The translations under genes were made by a program, and so were the position numbers. 64,000 bases of DNA from Diadema setosum (Eukaryota; Echinodermata; Echinoidea; Diadematoida; Diadematidae), in the NCBI RefSeq assembly GCF_964275005.1, contig NC_092706.1, positions 29,688,781 through 29,752,780 on the forward strand, read 5' to 3'. Below are positions 35,956-48,178 of the stretch, one piece after another; position 1 is the first letter of the stretch; every line of letters starts with the position of its first letter. Under the pieces are notes generated by a model that was not told the DNA's origin, did not search any database, and saw nothing but the letters and a program-made list of their open reading frames with translations.

Positions 35956-36305
35956 TGAATGACAAATTGCTCTTCATCGACGAAATTAAACACGGACTGC
36001 TCAGTGTTTAATTAATGGCTATAATAGAAATCATGGGCATAAAGTACACACTCTGGTGGGATTCGAACCCACGACCTATTATTGATTGCTAGACAGGGGT
36101 CATACCTACCATAGAACCATCACTGGCTGTATGGGGTGGAAGCTCGGTAGCGGGTCTCGATGGGTATGACGTCTGTCTAAGCAATCAGGAGGTTGAGGGT
36201 TCGAATCCCACCCGAGTATTTATGCCCGTGGCTTTTTATGGCTATAACTCAGATATTGAATAAATCTTGTTTATTTACGTCGATGAAGGGTAATTTGTCA
36301 ATCAG
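35956..36305. repeat. Inverted pair of tRNA-derived SINE-like units
   Basis: Two tRNA-like heads face away from each other: minus at about 36036-36118 (GGTGGGATTCGAACCCACG) and plus at about 36141-36227 (AGCTCGGTAG, then AGGGTTCGAATCCCACC). Their tails (tgacaaattg..tcatcgacg at the left, cgtcgatgaa..atttgtcaatc at the right) are inverted copies and match the SINE at 348-660. The two halves form a 350-bp imperfect palindrome. Confidence 0.75.
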
Positions 36306-37356
36306 TTGAAAGATATAATTTTCTGATTACACGGAAGTCAATGAGAACGACGTACGAGTTCAAATTTAAAACTCTTGTCATTTGTATTACTCAGTACATT
36401 TGTCTCATTACATACTGTGAATAAGAAATTATGAGTTATTATCATTATGAGCTCTTTCTTTGAGGATTGAATGTTTTTTTATTGTTGAATGTTGGTATAC
36501 TGTAATAATTACAATCTTTATAAGCTCCTTTGTGGAAATGTTTATTATGAGCTCCCTCGTGGAGACATTTACGAGCTTCCTTTTGGAGACATTATATTAT
36601 CATAGCAATGCCAACGTAATAATAATGTTTGATTTGTTTAAGATTTATTTTGGTCTGATTGGACGTCAGTATCGTCTGGGGCAACTTTTTTGATAGGGTC
36701 CCATTTTCTCCTCTCTTTTCTTGTTCTTTTTAAAACAACATGTACTGTGAACAATAACTGTGAATTACAGATACGATCTTCCATTTTTATTCATTGTACT
36801 GAAATCTTCTAATTGATATTCTAGTCAAACTAATCAACATATAGATTCCTGAACATCTGATCACGTACTACTTTTAAATCTATACATCGAAAGAGGTTAT
36901 TCATTTACTTATGATTCAAATAAACTACTGTTCTGCTAATTTCTGTGGCCCCCCTTTCTTCACAGAATACATTGTATTTGTGTGTGTGCGTTTTTTAGTT
37001 AACTACAGTATAAACAACGACAAAATGATTTACGCCATGCATTTCCTTTTTGCAATTTCAATTATTACGTTGTATATTTTTTTTTCTTTTGCGCAAATGA
37101 AAATCAAAAACAACCCAAAAAATGAATTGACACTGGAATTTGAAATATTTATATTACACTTAACAAATTTAATTTGTAGAGGGAGACGAATTGAAGAAAA
37201 TCACATCTGAACCCTCACCCCTCTGAATAATGTTTCTTTCATTTGATATTATACTTGCTAAGAAAAAAAAAGGAAATTTCGTCCACAACTTTATCAGAAC
37301 GAGGAAAATGCTATTCAGCGTTTGCATATGTGGGACTAGGGTGAATGTGCTTGTAA
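36306..37356. other. No recognisable gene
   Basis: Contains a local threefold repetition of GAGCTCC.T.GTGGAAA at about 36526-36590. Open frames are A+T-driven and not called. Confidence 0.35.
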
Positions 37357-37510
37357 TGCGTGATGTTCGTTATCCCGAAGGTTAGTTTATCCGAAAATAA
37401 AAAAAGAAGGAAAAAGTGTGTAGGGCCTACGAACGAACCTTCGGAATTACGAGCCTCATTTCTGATTAACCAGGGAGGTGGGAAGAGAACGGACCTTCGG
37501 ATTAGGAACT
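37357..37510. repeat. TTCGTTAT.CCGAAGG fold-back, short copy
   Basis: GTTCGTTATCCCGAAGG and TTTATCCGAAAAT on the left are matched by inverted CCTTCGGAATTACG and CCTTCGGATTAGG on the right. Same family as 63078-63660. Confidence 0.65.
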
Positions 37511-38032
37511 GTAACCGCATGCATTTATCATGTCGATGAAACTTTGTACACCTTTACAACACAAAGACACACTTAAACCAAATTTCATCGTTGAGCTATA
37601 TTATGTATATTCAATTTCATTTTTCCTTTCATATATTCACTTATAAATATATCAAAAAATTTATCCTCATCTGCAAAATGAAGGCATCTGGAGATATTCG
37701 AAAATTTTATCTAAACTGTAACTTGTTTAATCGTGGCCTACTTTAGCATAAAAGTCAATGTTGGATAACGGCTGACATGACAAAGATATTGATTTCAGTA
37801 TTGATGACGCTATTTATGTCGGCCACATGCCATTTGAAATGCTAATCACTCTCGTGTATTGTTGTAAGGAAACTACGTCAACAATAATACCGTGATTGGC
37901 ATGACTTACATATTGAAATAGAATTGCGATTTGATAGCACATGTGGAGTTCAATCATGAAAGCCATTACAGAATCTTGCGATTGCGACAACCCAACCAGG
38001 CTTAAGGACCCTGGCTAATTGGCAGTAGAGGG

Positions 38033-38759
38033 TTAAATGGTGAAACTGTCTTTTTCCACGAAGTAACGGAAACCGAGCCGTCGTATGAGGGAGCTATTAC
38101 GCTCAGTCACTTGACATAACCCCGTGGACTGTTCAAAGGCGTAGGCGTGGCACTGGCCGAAAGCCAGGCAGTACTGCGAGCAGCACATGAGACTATCACA
38201 GTGATGTTCATACAAGACCGACTCTGATGCGGGGGCGCTGTTCACAGCTGCAAGTTCAAATTCTGCGCTCCTGATTCTATCGGCGTAAAATCCTGAGATG
38301 TTAAGAAAAAAAAAAGAAAGAAAATGTAAACAAATACCGATTAGAGAAAAAATCCAAACAGAACATTTACAGTCTTCCCGTACATTCAAATTTCAGAGAA
38401 GTTACTGTAATAACTTACCTTTTACTTATAACAATTATTTACAACATTCATCCAGAACATTCTGTTGCTACATTTAGGGCGTATTCTTTGTCTACAAAAC
38501 TATTCAAGGAATGTCTCCTAAATGTATACTCTGATATCTACATTAGATATGTGTGCATAATTCGGGGCTACTTTTCAAATGTCTTTTTATTTCAAAGTTT
38601 CATTAACTCTGAAACTGACTATCAAGAAAAATATCTACGTCTCTTAAAATGAGGTGCATGAAGACACAACATCAAGATTATTTAATAGGAATAACAACTA
38701 AATACACATGAATGTTACAGAGAAAAAACAAGAGAGCTTCATTCCCCATAATAACAATA

Positions 38760-38841
<82 letters not shown>

Positions 38842-41800
38842 TAATAATGATAACAACAACAATAATCAAATAATAGTAATAGTAGTAATAACAATAATAA
38901 TAAATGTATGATATGGGAGGTGAGCACAAGCAAAAGGTCGTTTTGATTTTCATATGTAACCTTATAGTAGTATTTCATAGTTTTTACATCAACATTATCA
39001 AGTCTTGTATAAATGTATATCATGCCATCGTTTGAAAGTGGTAAATCATTACAGCAAGAGCAAGGGGTCTGACAAATCCGGTTCTACATATAATTACCAT
39101 AATACAGTGCACTCCCGTTATAACGATCACAGTTATAACGAAATTCCGATTACAACGAAGCAAAAATTCAGGTCGCAAAATTATGCGCTCTTTGTTCTTT
39201 ATTGTTTATTTGTTCGGCAAAAACAACAACATTAACAACAACAACAGAAACAGACAAACGAATACACAAATACAATTAATTTTATTCGTGAATAAACCTT
39301 TTAAACCCTTCCTGTGTCAATGAGTCAAATGTGCATAAATTTTTCAGACAACACTCTAGAAAGGTAACAAAAGACTGTGTTGAAAGACTGTGACAAACTT
39401 ACCCTCTCGTTCACACAGTGCGGCATGTTTACCAGTACAATGTTTGTCCGCCCATCGATAGCCCTTACCAGGCTCTACCGCCACACAAGCCGCATGTCTG
39501 TCTAGATTCCAGAAGTTTGTGTAGTTAAGCTCCTCCCCTGTCGTCCATCTAAACTGGCCAAGGGTTGGTTGGGTCAATCCAATCCAGGAATTGTTGACCT
39601 CTACAGAGACGTAAGTTGATCATACTGAGATTAACCTATCCCATACTGAATTCTGAAATCCCCGTTGACTTTATACACAGGCTACCAGGTTCCCGCATGG
39701 AACGCGTTAAAGTAACGGATAAACTCCTAAATCATTGTCTTTAAAGATATGATAAATTCCTAATGTAACCTCAATAATGGCAAACGAATTTCAATGCTAA
39801 TTTTTGGCTAGTCAACAGACCTGGCAGACTCCAATAGATAAATCTTATGACACTTGATCTATGACCTTTGTCCCTTTTGACCCATAAGGAATGACTGCAA
39901 CCCGTGTGCCAATGTTAGAGTATTAAAATGGCAGGGCCCCTTCGGAAAACATTGTTAATACCAAAGAGACTATCGTGCGCAGAAATAACCACATCGCATC
40001 ACCATCATTATCTTTGCTGTTACTACTCTCATCAACGTAAAAAGTTTAACAAGAAACAAGAAAAAAAAAATCTCAAATATTCAAAGCAATGATAATAGCT
40101 CATTGATTTCGATGAGTATGCCCAGACAATCACCCATTCCCTGAACTGAACATGCTGAAAGACACATGATAACTAAAATTGTCTAAGGGGTAATATAATG
40201 TTATCTACTGCCAGAAGACCAACGATAACTGTACGACCAACATCTAGGATTAAAGGGATGTTGATATACTTGGTTTGAGATGGGGATTCAAGTTTTAACT
40301 TCTTACGAGATGATTAGAAACCATTTATATGAAATATAAAAGAGTATCGCTGTATCTTCCTGGTTATAAACCTATTGATTCTTCTCGAATCACTGCTTTG
40401 CCATGATCAACAACAATGGGATAATACTACTTCAAATGCAGAGGTCTTCGTAAAAGGAAAAGGTCAAAGCAGAAAATCAAACGCTTATTAAAACTTTTCA
40501 AAGTTTTAAAAAGTAGCACATTTTATCACTCCTTCAAGAAGGTAAATATTGGCGAGATTTAGATGACTTACTCAAGTTTTCCATGAGGGAAACCACGTGG
40601 TCATTTTCTTGGCTGGTTTCCAGGAAAACAAGATGACTTCCAAGAGCCATGCATTCTTCTTTTGCCTTATCTCTCTTCATTTTAACTTCAGTGTTGATTA
40701 GGTAGCACGAGGTGCCATACCTTGAGGTGAAATTTGCCGGACATGGTCCTGTAATCGGGTAGTAATGAAGATTACAACTACACGTCACTGCATGGGTAGT
40801 CTTGTAATAAATTTCATGAAAACATTTTCGGGTGCACGTCACGAGACCGACATTCACGAGCCATATAGCCCACGAGTCATACAGCTCACGAGTCATACAG
40901 CCCATGAGATATACAGCTCACGAGTCATACAGTCCATGAGTTCGACACTAAGCTAACAAGGCCTATGAGACCGACACATTAAGCCCCGTGTTGTATTTGT
41001 CGAACTCGTGGGCTGTTTTTACCTACAATGTCGAACTCATGGGCTTAATTTGCCGGTTGTCGAACTCACGGGCTGTATGACTCGTGGACTGTATGACTCA
41101 TGGACTTGTTTTTAATGTCGAACTCGTGGGCTTTATGAGTCGTGGGTGTCGGTCTCGTGAGATGACCCCACATTTTCCAGACCCCTTTGGTATGCACGTT
41201 TTTAGAAACCTGGGGCCTTTTTCATAAAGAGTTGCGACTGATCTTACGCTCGATTTATTGAGCTTAACTCACTGAATCGAGCATAAGATCAGTACTGATA
41301 GTAAGTCTGTTTCACAAAGATACTTATGTTTGAAATTAAGTGCAACTGTAATAGCCAATCGAACGTAACTTTTTTTTTAATTTCATTAATCCTAAAATCA
41401 ATTCTTGAGTCCTTGAGGGTTTTGAGATATTCAAGATTTTTTATGTCCATTTTGGCGGCCATCTTGAATATCTCAAAACCTCAATGATGCGAGAGTTGCG
41501 ATCCTTTAAATAAGGTGAAATTCAATATTTGTTACATTTAAGTGAATCATGATTATAGAAATTGCAGAATGTGGCGGCCATTTTGCATATCTCAAAACCC
41601 TAAAGAATGCAAGATTTGCATCATCCAGACTCTGATTCAGCACTCTTTAAATAGGGTAAAACAACTTTTAAAAAAAAAGGTCGAACAGTACAACAAGGTT
41701 ACGCCTCTGTCACCAAAAATGTATTACCTCCATCATGTACTTCAGTTTCGCAGACAAAGAGAGATTTAAAGGAACAACTTCTGTCATTCCATTTCCAGTT

Positions 41801-44800
41801 TGAACTTCCCTGAGAGCAGATACAATCAGTGCCTAAGTCGTGAGCTTTGTTCGCAGATACCCAGTTCGTGAAGTTTACAGGTGAGCCATCCATCCACGTG
41901 AAGACGAAGTCGTCGACCGGTTCCAGACCGATCCAAGCGGGCTTCTTGCCAGGGTAGTTGGAGAGAAAGTTCTTAATGTGGACTTGTTCTTCCTCAGACG
42001 TGATGAGGGCCAAAGACGAGGCAAGACCGGCGCAGAATTCACCCGCCTTGTCACGGTTCTTAGATGGCTCCAGTCTGTAGCATCGGGGGCCGGCTCGTGT
42101 AAAGCCCGCAGGACAAACTGGAATAATTATGGAATCAAAGGAGCTACAACCAATACTGCATGGACTGTCATACAAAGCACCATTCCAACCTTCTATTTTA
42201 CCGTTTGCCCCCTCTAGTCTCTGCCGGATGGCGTGGTCACACCAACACAATAGCGTGCTGTGCAAAACTCTGAACAGTATAACAATTATTTTCTTACTGT
42301 TCCTGTCCCTCCATTTCTAAAATTCAAAGTTTCAGGTAAAATATTATCTTCGTTGTCTGATAGATCGTACCCCTTTTACCTTCAATCAACATTTTGAAGA
42401 AAAAAAAAACCGACTTCATATTGGCCCTTTCGTCCCCAGCCTCTATCATCCAACTTAAATTTCTTCTACACTAAAATTATTACCTGCATGCCCTTTCTTT
42501 CTTTTCTTATTTAAAGGAATTTCAATCAAAGATCTTGAAAGCTATTGATGCAGAGATAATACACAGGGGTTTCTGTAAGTTTGTTTTGTTTGATAGATAC
42601 CAAATTTTCTGCAAATCAATATACATCAGTTACATAATCATAGACATGTGGGAAATATACAAAGTAAATTTGAAACGGAGTCATTTGACTTGCATAAACA
42701 GCGATATAAAAGGAAATTAATTACAATAATGTATGCATGTCTATACAGCAGGGATTACAATAACAATTGTAGTTAAGAAGTGATTATGCAGAGGGCCGCC
42801 ATTGTAAGCATTGCTTGAAAAGACGGCCGGCCCGAGGAAAAGGTAGAGACGTACTAGATTCGTAACAATACAAATTCTGCTGCGAAGCCCTCTGTCTGTG
42901 AAATTATCAAAATCTAAAGTTTAATTAGCATGAGTGGGATATGCTGAGTTGCAAAATTATATCGGACCGTGAAAGAAAAAAAAAATGTCTCCACTATCTG
43001 ACTATCCTATCTAAAGCACTGCGGTATATCAAATTTGGAAGCATACGACACTAGCGATCAGACTCTGACCTGGTTTTGCCAACTAAAATATCTTTCTGGC
43101 GTGAAGTGCGTCACTGTGTAATTACGGAGACATTATAATAATCATCCTGATTAAATCACTCACCCTTTCTATTTAGGTGAGTATATATAACGTCAGACGA
43201 CAGTAGACTCCTATCTAAACTTTTGTTGCCGAGGATAAACGCTATGTATTTGTGTCTGGTCATATTCATCATCATACTTTGTCATACGGTCATAATTTTA
43301 GCGCTCTGTCCCGATATAAGCGGCATCTAATAAAGAAATTTTGGAGATTCATGTTTTGTTATTATCATGATTACAAAAGTAAAGATACACTACTCGAAAT
43401 GATCGCGATGGAAATAAGTGTAGGACTTGGATATAATATATTGGAGAAGTTGTACAGAGAAAACTGTATATTTGGCTGTTCGTATTATAACTGAAACATC
43501 ACTAAACAAAAAGTAAAGGAAGAATGGATATAAGACATAAAAAAAAAAATTCCAATTAGAATGTATTAATTGAAGATTAGTCTTGCATCTATACTCAAGT
43601 TTCATTACTTGAACACTAATTACATGTGTTCTGGGTTAGACTTAAATTTACAGGCAAAAACAAAAAAACAAAAAAGAAACAACCCAAAACAAAACATGTG
43701 AAACAGAGGATTAGGAATTACTTCGATTAAAGTGTTCCTGAATACGTTTCGAGGAATTGTTCATATACAGAAATGATCTTGGATAGCGCTGATTATGCAG
43801 AGCAGGGCCTATTGTCCGCGTTTGGACGATAAGAAAACACTGACATTTTACAAACTGAAAATACATGTTATTATTTTTTTTTTCACTTTTTCGTCTTTTC
43901 ACTTTTTGAAATAATTGCAGCATTCTTTGTATAAATAATTATGTTTCTTTTACTGCGCTGCAGCATGTTTTAGTGACAGAATTGCGTGTGTTCGCGATTA
44001 TTAACGTGCATGAAAGGATATGCATACGTGCTGATGTTCTTTGATATGATAATTTATAAGCACTCGAATAAAAGCTTGTGCATTTGGCAGTGTTTGAAGT
44101 CTTTCGAATAAAGGCAGATGTATTGTTTTTTTTGTGAGCAGTGAAAAATGTTACACGTCCGAATCTTTTTCTGTACATTTTTGCCTCTCCATTATTTCAT
44201 TTCATAATCCTCTCTTTGTCTTGTTTTTACAAGGTTTGCATACATCGTGCAATGGCCTCTATAACCTAATTATGCACTGTGAAGTCATGACACGTTTCTT
44301 GAATGACAACAGAATGGGACAAAATTAAGCGAAATTGGCTTGAATTAATCGATGAAAGGAATGATAATACGTTCAGTAGACAGTTGTGCTGGACACAGTG
44401 AGATAGCGTGATCTAGTCTGATTCGGTACAAATCGTACATGGCGTATGGAAAGCACTGGCAACTTACGTTGTATTTTATTGCATGTTGGCAACGCGAATC
44501 AAGTGTAGGAACTACGTCAGCTCCACTTCATATTACTGAGCACTGGTGAATGTGTAGTCAGGAAGCGATCCTTAAATGATCGACCGCCACCAAATATCTG
44601 ACCTGTTTTACGGTCTGGTGTACACAGCAAGTGATACCGCTATAATATATTTCTCCACCCCACCCCCTCTCTCTTTCCTAATCCCTCTCTTCCATGCGCA
44701 TTATGTTGTTGATTTTATTGTATTTATGTTATAAATTATCGCTTGCCAAATAGTCAAGCTTTATGCTTATTCCTAACAATCGTGCTGTATGGAAATTGTA

Positions 44801-46842
44801 GATGTAACGCAATACGTGTTATTATGTTATCGATGTACAGATACAACAAAATTGTCAAAATTGTACAACATAACTATATACTGTGAAAAGCCTTTGTTGT
44901 TTGTATAGTGTTCATGAAATTGATGAAAACTTATGTAATTGTAAAGCTATGCCATATAGAGACAATATCTTAAATCTTATCAAATCAAATCAAAATCAAA
45001 ATCGACATAATAGGGCTATACGAAGATTCATATTTGAGACCAATTAAAGCAAACTACTATACTTTCTTACTTTTCATTTTCTCATAACCCCTATCTAGCT
45101 TTATTATCACGCATTCTATTTTTCAGAATGCAAAAGCGAGAAAAACATCACCAACGATTCCAACATTCCATTGTTAACTCGCAATGTAAAGTCCACTTTG
45201 TTTTACGAAATCTACAGCTATGGGCACGATAGGAGTGAACAAAATATGAGAGATATGGCACCCTAAAAAGGCCCCTTTATCATAATTCTAACGTCATCGA
45301 AACGACATTTTATCTACATTGGTGCATCACGATTAGTAATTTTTGTTCCAGCGTCAACATTTATATCTGTTGTTAAAGGTTCTGTTTACCGTTGGGAGCA
45401 GAGATTTAAAAAAAAATGTTCAAGATATCACTTTTGATGCATATTGTGTAGGTCAGTTGTATCACAAAACATCCTACCATATTATATATATATATTTTTT
45501 TGCAATACAGCCTAAAATATAAGGATATATCACTATTTTTCTTAGTGAACTATAAGTGAAGGGTTTGTTTGCAAAAACCGATAAGTCCATTTTTGAAGAT
45601 TTTGAGGTACGATCTCTGTCATAAAGTACAAAATAATACCTTTTAAATGATATATTGGTCACTACATATAAAGGTATATTTTTGAAGTTATGGTCAAAAG
45701 AAGCAAAAATTTTCTTATTATTCTCTTTATTTTTCTTGACCTTTAATCGCAAATATCTCCATTTGTCAAATATGGACTTATCGGTTTTTGCAAACAAACT
45801 CTTCAAGTGTAGACGGTTTAGTATGTAGGCATTTTTATTATGACTATTGTTCACATTTTGTATATCTAACAATACTTAACATCGATTATACTGATTCAAG
45901 TATTCACATTGTTTCTATCCTTAACTCACATTTTAAGACTATTTTGAATCACTAATGCTGGGTTTTTGTTTCATCTGCAGATGTTATATTATGCCTTTAA
46001 TGCCTATTTTCGATGATGGCCTCAACTGCACTAAAATCATTTATGTACAGTTCGTCACCGCCTTGGATTTTGAATTATAACACAAGCTATTTAATGCGTG
46101 ATTAGTATTCTTAGAGTCTGCGAATGTTTTTTTCTCTTGTTTTTTTTTTGTGGGGGGGGGGGTGTGCTTGCGTTTACACATGTGTGTGTTTGATGTTGTG
46201 AATGATGTGTGCTTTTTCCATGTAAACTCATCAACACGTCAATAATTCATGATTTTTTGATACGTATCCCAGTCGAGTGTGTACGAGTCTTTATGTCAAA
46301 GTTTGTGTGTAATGTGATCACACGAGGGATATGTGATCACACGAGGGATAACATCGAGTTATAATTGCATACAACTTTCCCTATAGACCCCCCCCCCACA
46401 CACACACACACACATACATACACACTAGTGAATGGGGCTAGAATCGTTGCAAAACAAACGAAAGGGTTATTTCATTCGGTAAAGTTGACTAGCACATAAG
46501 CATTAGTCACAATCAAAATTGGTGGAAGTGATATTTTACCCAATATTTCTCTATGGATCCAGCTCATCTTTTAAACAATAACATATTTCACAGAAATCAA
46601 CAGCAGTACGGATCGTGATATATATGAAATATATTATTTTCAGACGACCCATTTCATACTTGAGTATGAATCCTGTAACATTACGCAAGAGAAATATATT
46701 ACGCCCATTTCATATGACTATAGTTAGTGTTCTATAATGAATTTTACAATTAACTATTGCACATCTTTCGTAACTTACCAAATCCTTCAGCTACCAGAAG
46801 TGAACAGCAGGTACACAAGATAAGTGCAAATACAGGTCTCAT
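38033..46842 (-). CDS. Secreted protein with two C-type lectin-like domains and a PAN/apple-like domain
   Basis: Five exons (46842-46779, 42117-41728, 40748-40572, 39600-39403, 38292-38033) with GT-AG borders, every intron in phase 1, encode 362 residues. Residues 1-18 are a signal peptide (MRPVFALILCTCCSLLVA). Domain 1 (about 23-150) opens CPAGFTRAGPRCY and has WIGL, TWMDGSPVNFTNW and WNDRSCSFKSLFVCE. Domain 2 (about 154-275) spans two exons and has WIGL, NYTNFW and a terminal CERE. Residues 278-362 hold six or more cysteines (CDSLMCCSQYC, CHAYAF, GLCQV), fitting a PAN/apple-like fold. Neither lectin domain shows the EPN or QPD calcium-sugar motif, so binding, if any, is atypical. Introns hold MITEs. 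The ATG follows its acceptor directly, so an untranslated exon must lie upstream. A soluble recognition role is inferred from family knowledge. Confidence 0.9.
38749..38904. repeat. (AAT)n microsatellite in a lectin intron
   Basis: About 50 AAT units with GAT and CAA interruptions. The long Asn, Ile and Tyr frames it generates are artefacts. Confidence 0.95.
39105..39205. mobile_element. Truncated pogo/Tigger-type MITE
   Basis: TA followed by CAGTGCACTCCCGTTATAACG and internal TTCCGATTACAACGAA match the element at 27708-27907. No right terminus was found. Lies in a lectin intron. Confidence 0.6.
40250..40345. mobile_element. Truncated family A MITE
   Basis: TTAAAGGGATG..GATATACTTGG and the following GATGGGGATTC..TTTTAAC match the family A left end. 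The rest is lost. Lies in a lectin intron. Confidence 0.65.
40839..41160. repeat. Self-complementary CACGAGTCATAC array, copy 2
   Basis: Termini are TCACGAGACCGACA and its complement. The left arm has CACGAGTCATACAG units; the right arm has GGGCTGTATGACTCGTGG and GTCGAACTCGTGGGC. Here the inverted ends are clear, which defines the family better than copy 1. Lies in the intron between the two lectin domains. Confidence 0.8.
41210..41345. mobile_element. Probable DNA-element fragment
   Basis: GGGGCCTTTTTCATAAAGAG and the inverted GATCTTACGCTCGATTTATT / GAATCGAGCATAAGATC pair suggest a MITE-type end, a sequence style common in marine invertebrate genomes. Boundaries are unclear. Confidence 0.4.
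42580..42746. repeat. Dispersed repeat, family H, copy 1
   Basis: About 165 bp (TTCTGCAAATCA.TATACAT, GAACATGTGGGAAATATACA-type, TTTGACTTGCATAAACA) closely matches 47322-47497 in the same orientation. Family unknown; possibly a retroelement piece. Lies in the first lectin intron. Confidence 0.7.
43181..43334 (+). CDS. Possible TATA-driven small ORF within the lectin intron
   Basis: TATATATAA (about 43182-43190) is followed about 55 bp later by ATG at 43244. This opens a 28-codon hydrophobic frame (MYLCLVIFIIILCHTVIILA..) ending at TAA 43328-43330, which overlaps AATAAA. It lies antisense within the first lectin intron. It could be a membrane micropeptide, a signal-peptide exon whose donor I cannot see, or chance. 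Confidence 0.2.
43500..45372. other. First lectin intron: no coding sequence; possible retroelement tail
   Basis: About 44640-45002 has a pyrimidine-rich stretch and ends in an AAATC/AAAATC simple repeat, as LINE or SINE 3' ends often do. No reverse-transcriptase frame adjoins it. Confidence 0.3.
45373..46000 (-). mobile_element. TTAAAGG MITE, family B, copy 4, with nested element
   Basis: TTAAAGGTTCTGTTTACC at the left and ATGCCTTTAA at the right are family B ends. The copy is about 270 bp longer than the others because a second fold-back element lies inside it (45557-45805). Confidence 0.85.
45557..45805. mobile_element. 249-bp MITE nested in family B copy
   Basis: The 34-bp terminal inverted repeats (TGAAGGGTTTGTTTGC and onward) match at 33 of 34. 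The interior CTTTAATCGCAAATATCTCC resembles 57465-57530, a diverged relative. Nesting shows it arrived after the host MITE. Confidence 0.85.
46140..46420. repeat. Simple repeats and local duplication
   Basis: G-run at about 46152-46161, C-run and (CA)n at about 46387-46415, and an adjacent duplication of ATGTGATCACACGAGGGAT at about 46313-46350. Confidence 0.8.
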
Positions 46843-47321
46843 CTGGAATATTCGGTAAAGAAGAAGGAGAAGAAGAAAACCAAAACTATGACAGTTTATA
46901 TGTATCTGCCGTGAGTTGAATATGTTTGTTATTACACTTTCTTTACCGTGTTTATTTTCATTGTAAAAGTAATTGGAGACTTTTTGCTGGGATGAATGGT
47001 GTCAGCTCACACGATCGGACGTTGTGCAAATGTCAAATTTATTGCTGTTAGTAATCACACAATCTTATACATGTAGTTGTTTTACAATTCACGGACTTTT
47101 ACCCCAACCTAGACTCTGTCTGTGTATAGAGTACAATATGATTGAACGCTGAATAATCCTGTAGCATTATCTGTAGTGTGGAGAGTAGCTTTCATACCAT
47201 TATTTACTTCCTACAGCGACTTATATGTTCTCAAAACTTAAGTATTTTCTCTTTTTTTTTTTGGAAGATGCATTGAAATGCATCGTTTACAAGCTTTGCT
47301 TTTGCGGTTCCATCATATTTG

Positions 47322-47497
47322 TTTGTTTGTTTGTTTGATAGATGCTTTATTTTCTGCAAATCAGTATACATAAGTTACATAATCATGAACATGTGGGAAA
47401 TATACAAAGTATATTTAAAACAGAGTCGTTTGACTTGCATAAACAACGATATAAAAGGAAATTGATGATATAATATACAGTATGCATGTCTATGCAT
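47322..47497. repeat. Dispersed repeat, family H, copy 2
   Basis: Matches 42580-42746 closely. Lies just upstream of the lectin signal-peptide exon. Confidence 0.7.
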
Positions 47498-47829
47498 TTC
47501 ACAAGTTATAGAGAATTGTCTTTACATTATGTATGCTGACACACTCTCTATTCATGACCCGATTTATATCATATTTTGTATCTTGCTTGGTTTGTATTCT
47601 TTGTTTGATGTAGCTCGATGTCAAGTGAAATATGAAAATAAACGTGCTGGAACTGTTCACTGTGTCTCGAGTGTAAGACCAGTGCAGTTTCAGTTATTCA
47701 ATTCAATTCAATTCAAAATCAAAATTTTACGCCCGTTTGCAAGTGTACTTACAAAGTGTGTGTTTTTTTTAATTCTCTAATCCCCTCTTCTTGTTCCTAT
47801 CCCTTCCTCCTTATATCATCTTTGTTGGC

Positions 47830-48178
47830 ATTGTTATTGTTCATTTTCCATCTGTGAAGATGGCTGGATAGCCCATATTCAGCTACACTAAGCTGGTCTT
47901 CCATGGGGTCAAGTTGGATGTGAGGTGGGACCACTTCACCGGGTTAAACACCTTGCTCTTTGCGATGAATGAATGAAGCGGGATCTTTTACGTGCATGAA
48001 TTATTACTCTCTCATACACGGGACCTCCATTTTATGTCCTATCCGAAGGACAGAGTGTTTTGCCTCTTACTAGAGGGGACGGTGTGTTTACACACATTGC
48101 TCAGTCCAAACTCGGGTTCGAACCCGGGCCCTTAGGATCGTGAGGCAGACGCGCTGCCGACTGAGCCAACTCACCGCC
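47830..48178 (-). mobile_element. tRNA-derived SINE
   Basis: The head (48178-48104, minus) has GTTGGCTCAGTCGGCAGCGC (A box) and CGGGTTCGAACCCGAG (T arm/B box). The body follows with GTAAAAGATCCCGC and GTGGTCCCACCTCAC. Head and body order are classic for a SINE; the exact family is not named. The A/B spacing is good but the 3' acceptor strand is replaced by body sequence, so it is not a tRNA gene. Confidence 0.8.

Noticed and set aside
36911-37210. Membrane-protein-like frame on the plus strand
   Set aside because: The hydrophobic run comes from T-rich DNA; no promoter or splice signals support it.
38678-39023. Long Asn, Ile and Tyr homopolymer reading frames
   Set aside because: They are all readings of the (AAT)n microsatellite; the same applies at 56150-56370 and to the (TA)n frames at 17.5-18.0 kb.
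48104-48178. Functional tRNA gene on the minus strand
   Set aside because: The A and B boxes are good, but the acceptor strand does not close and SINE body sequence follows.
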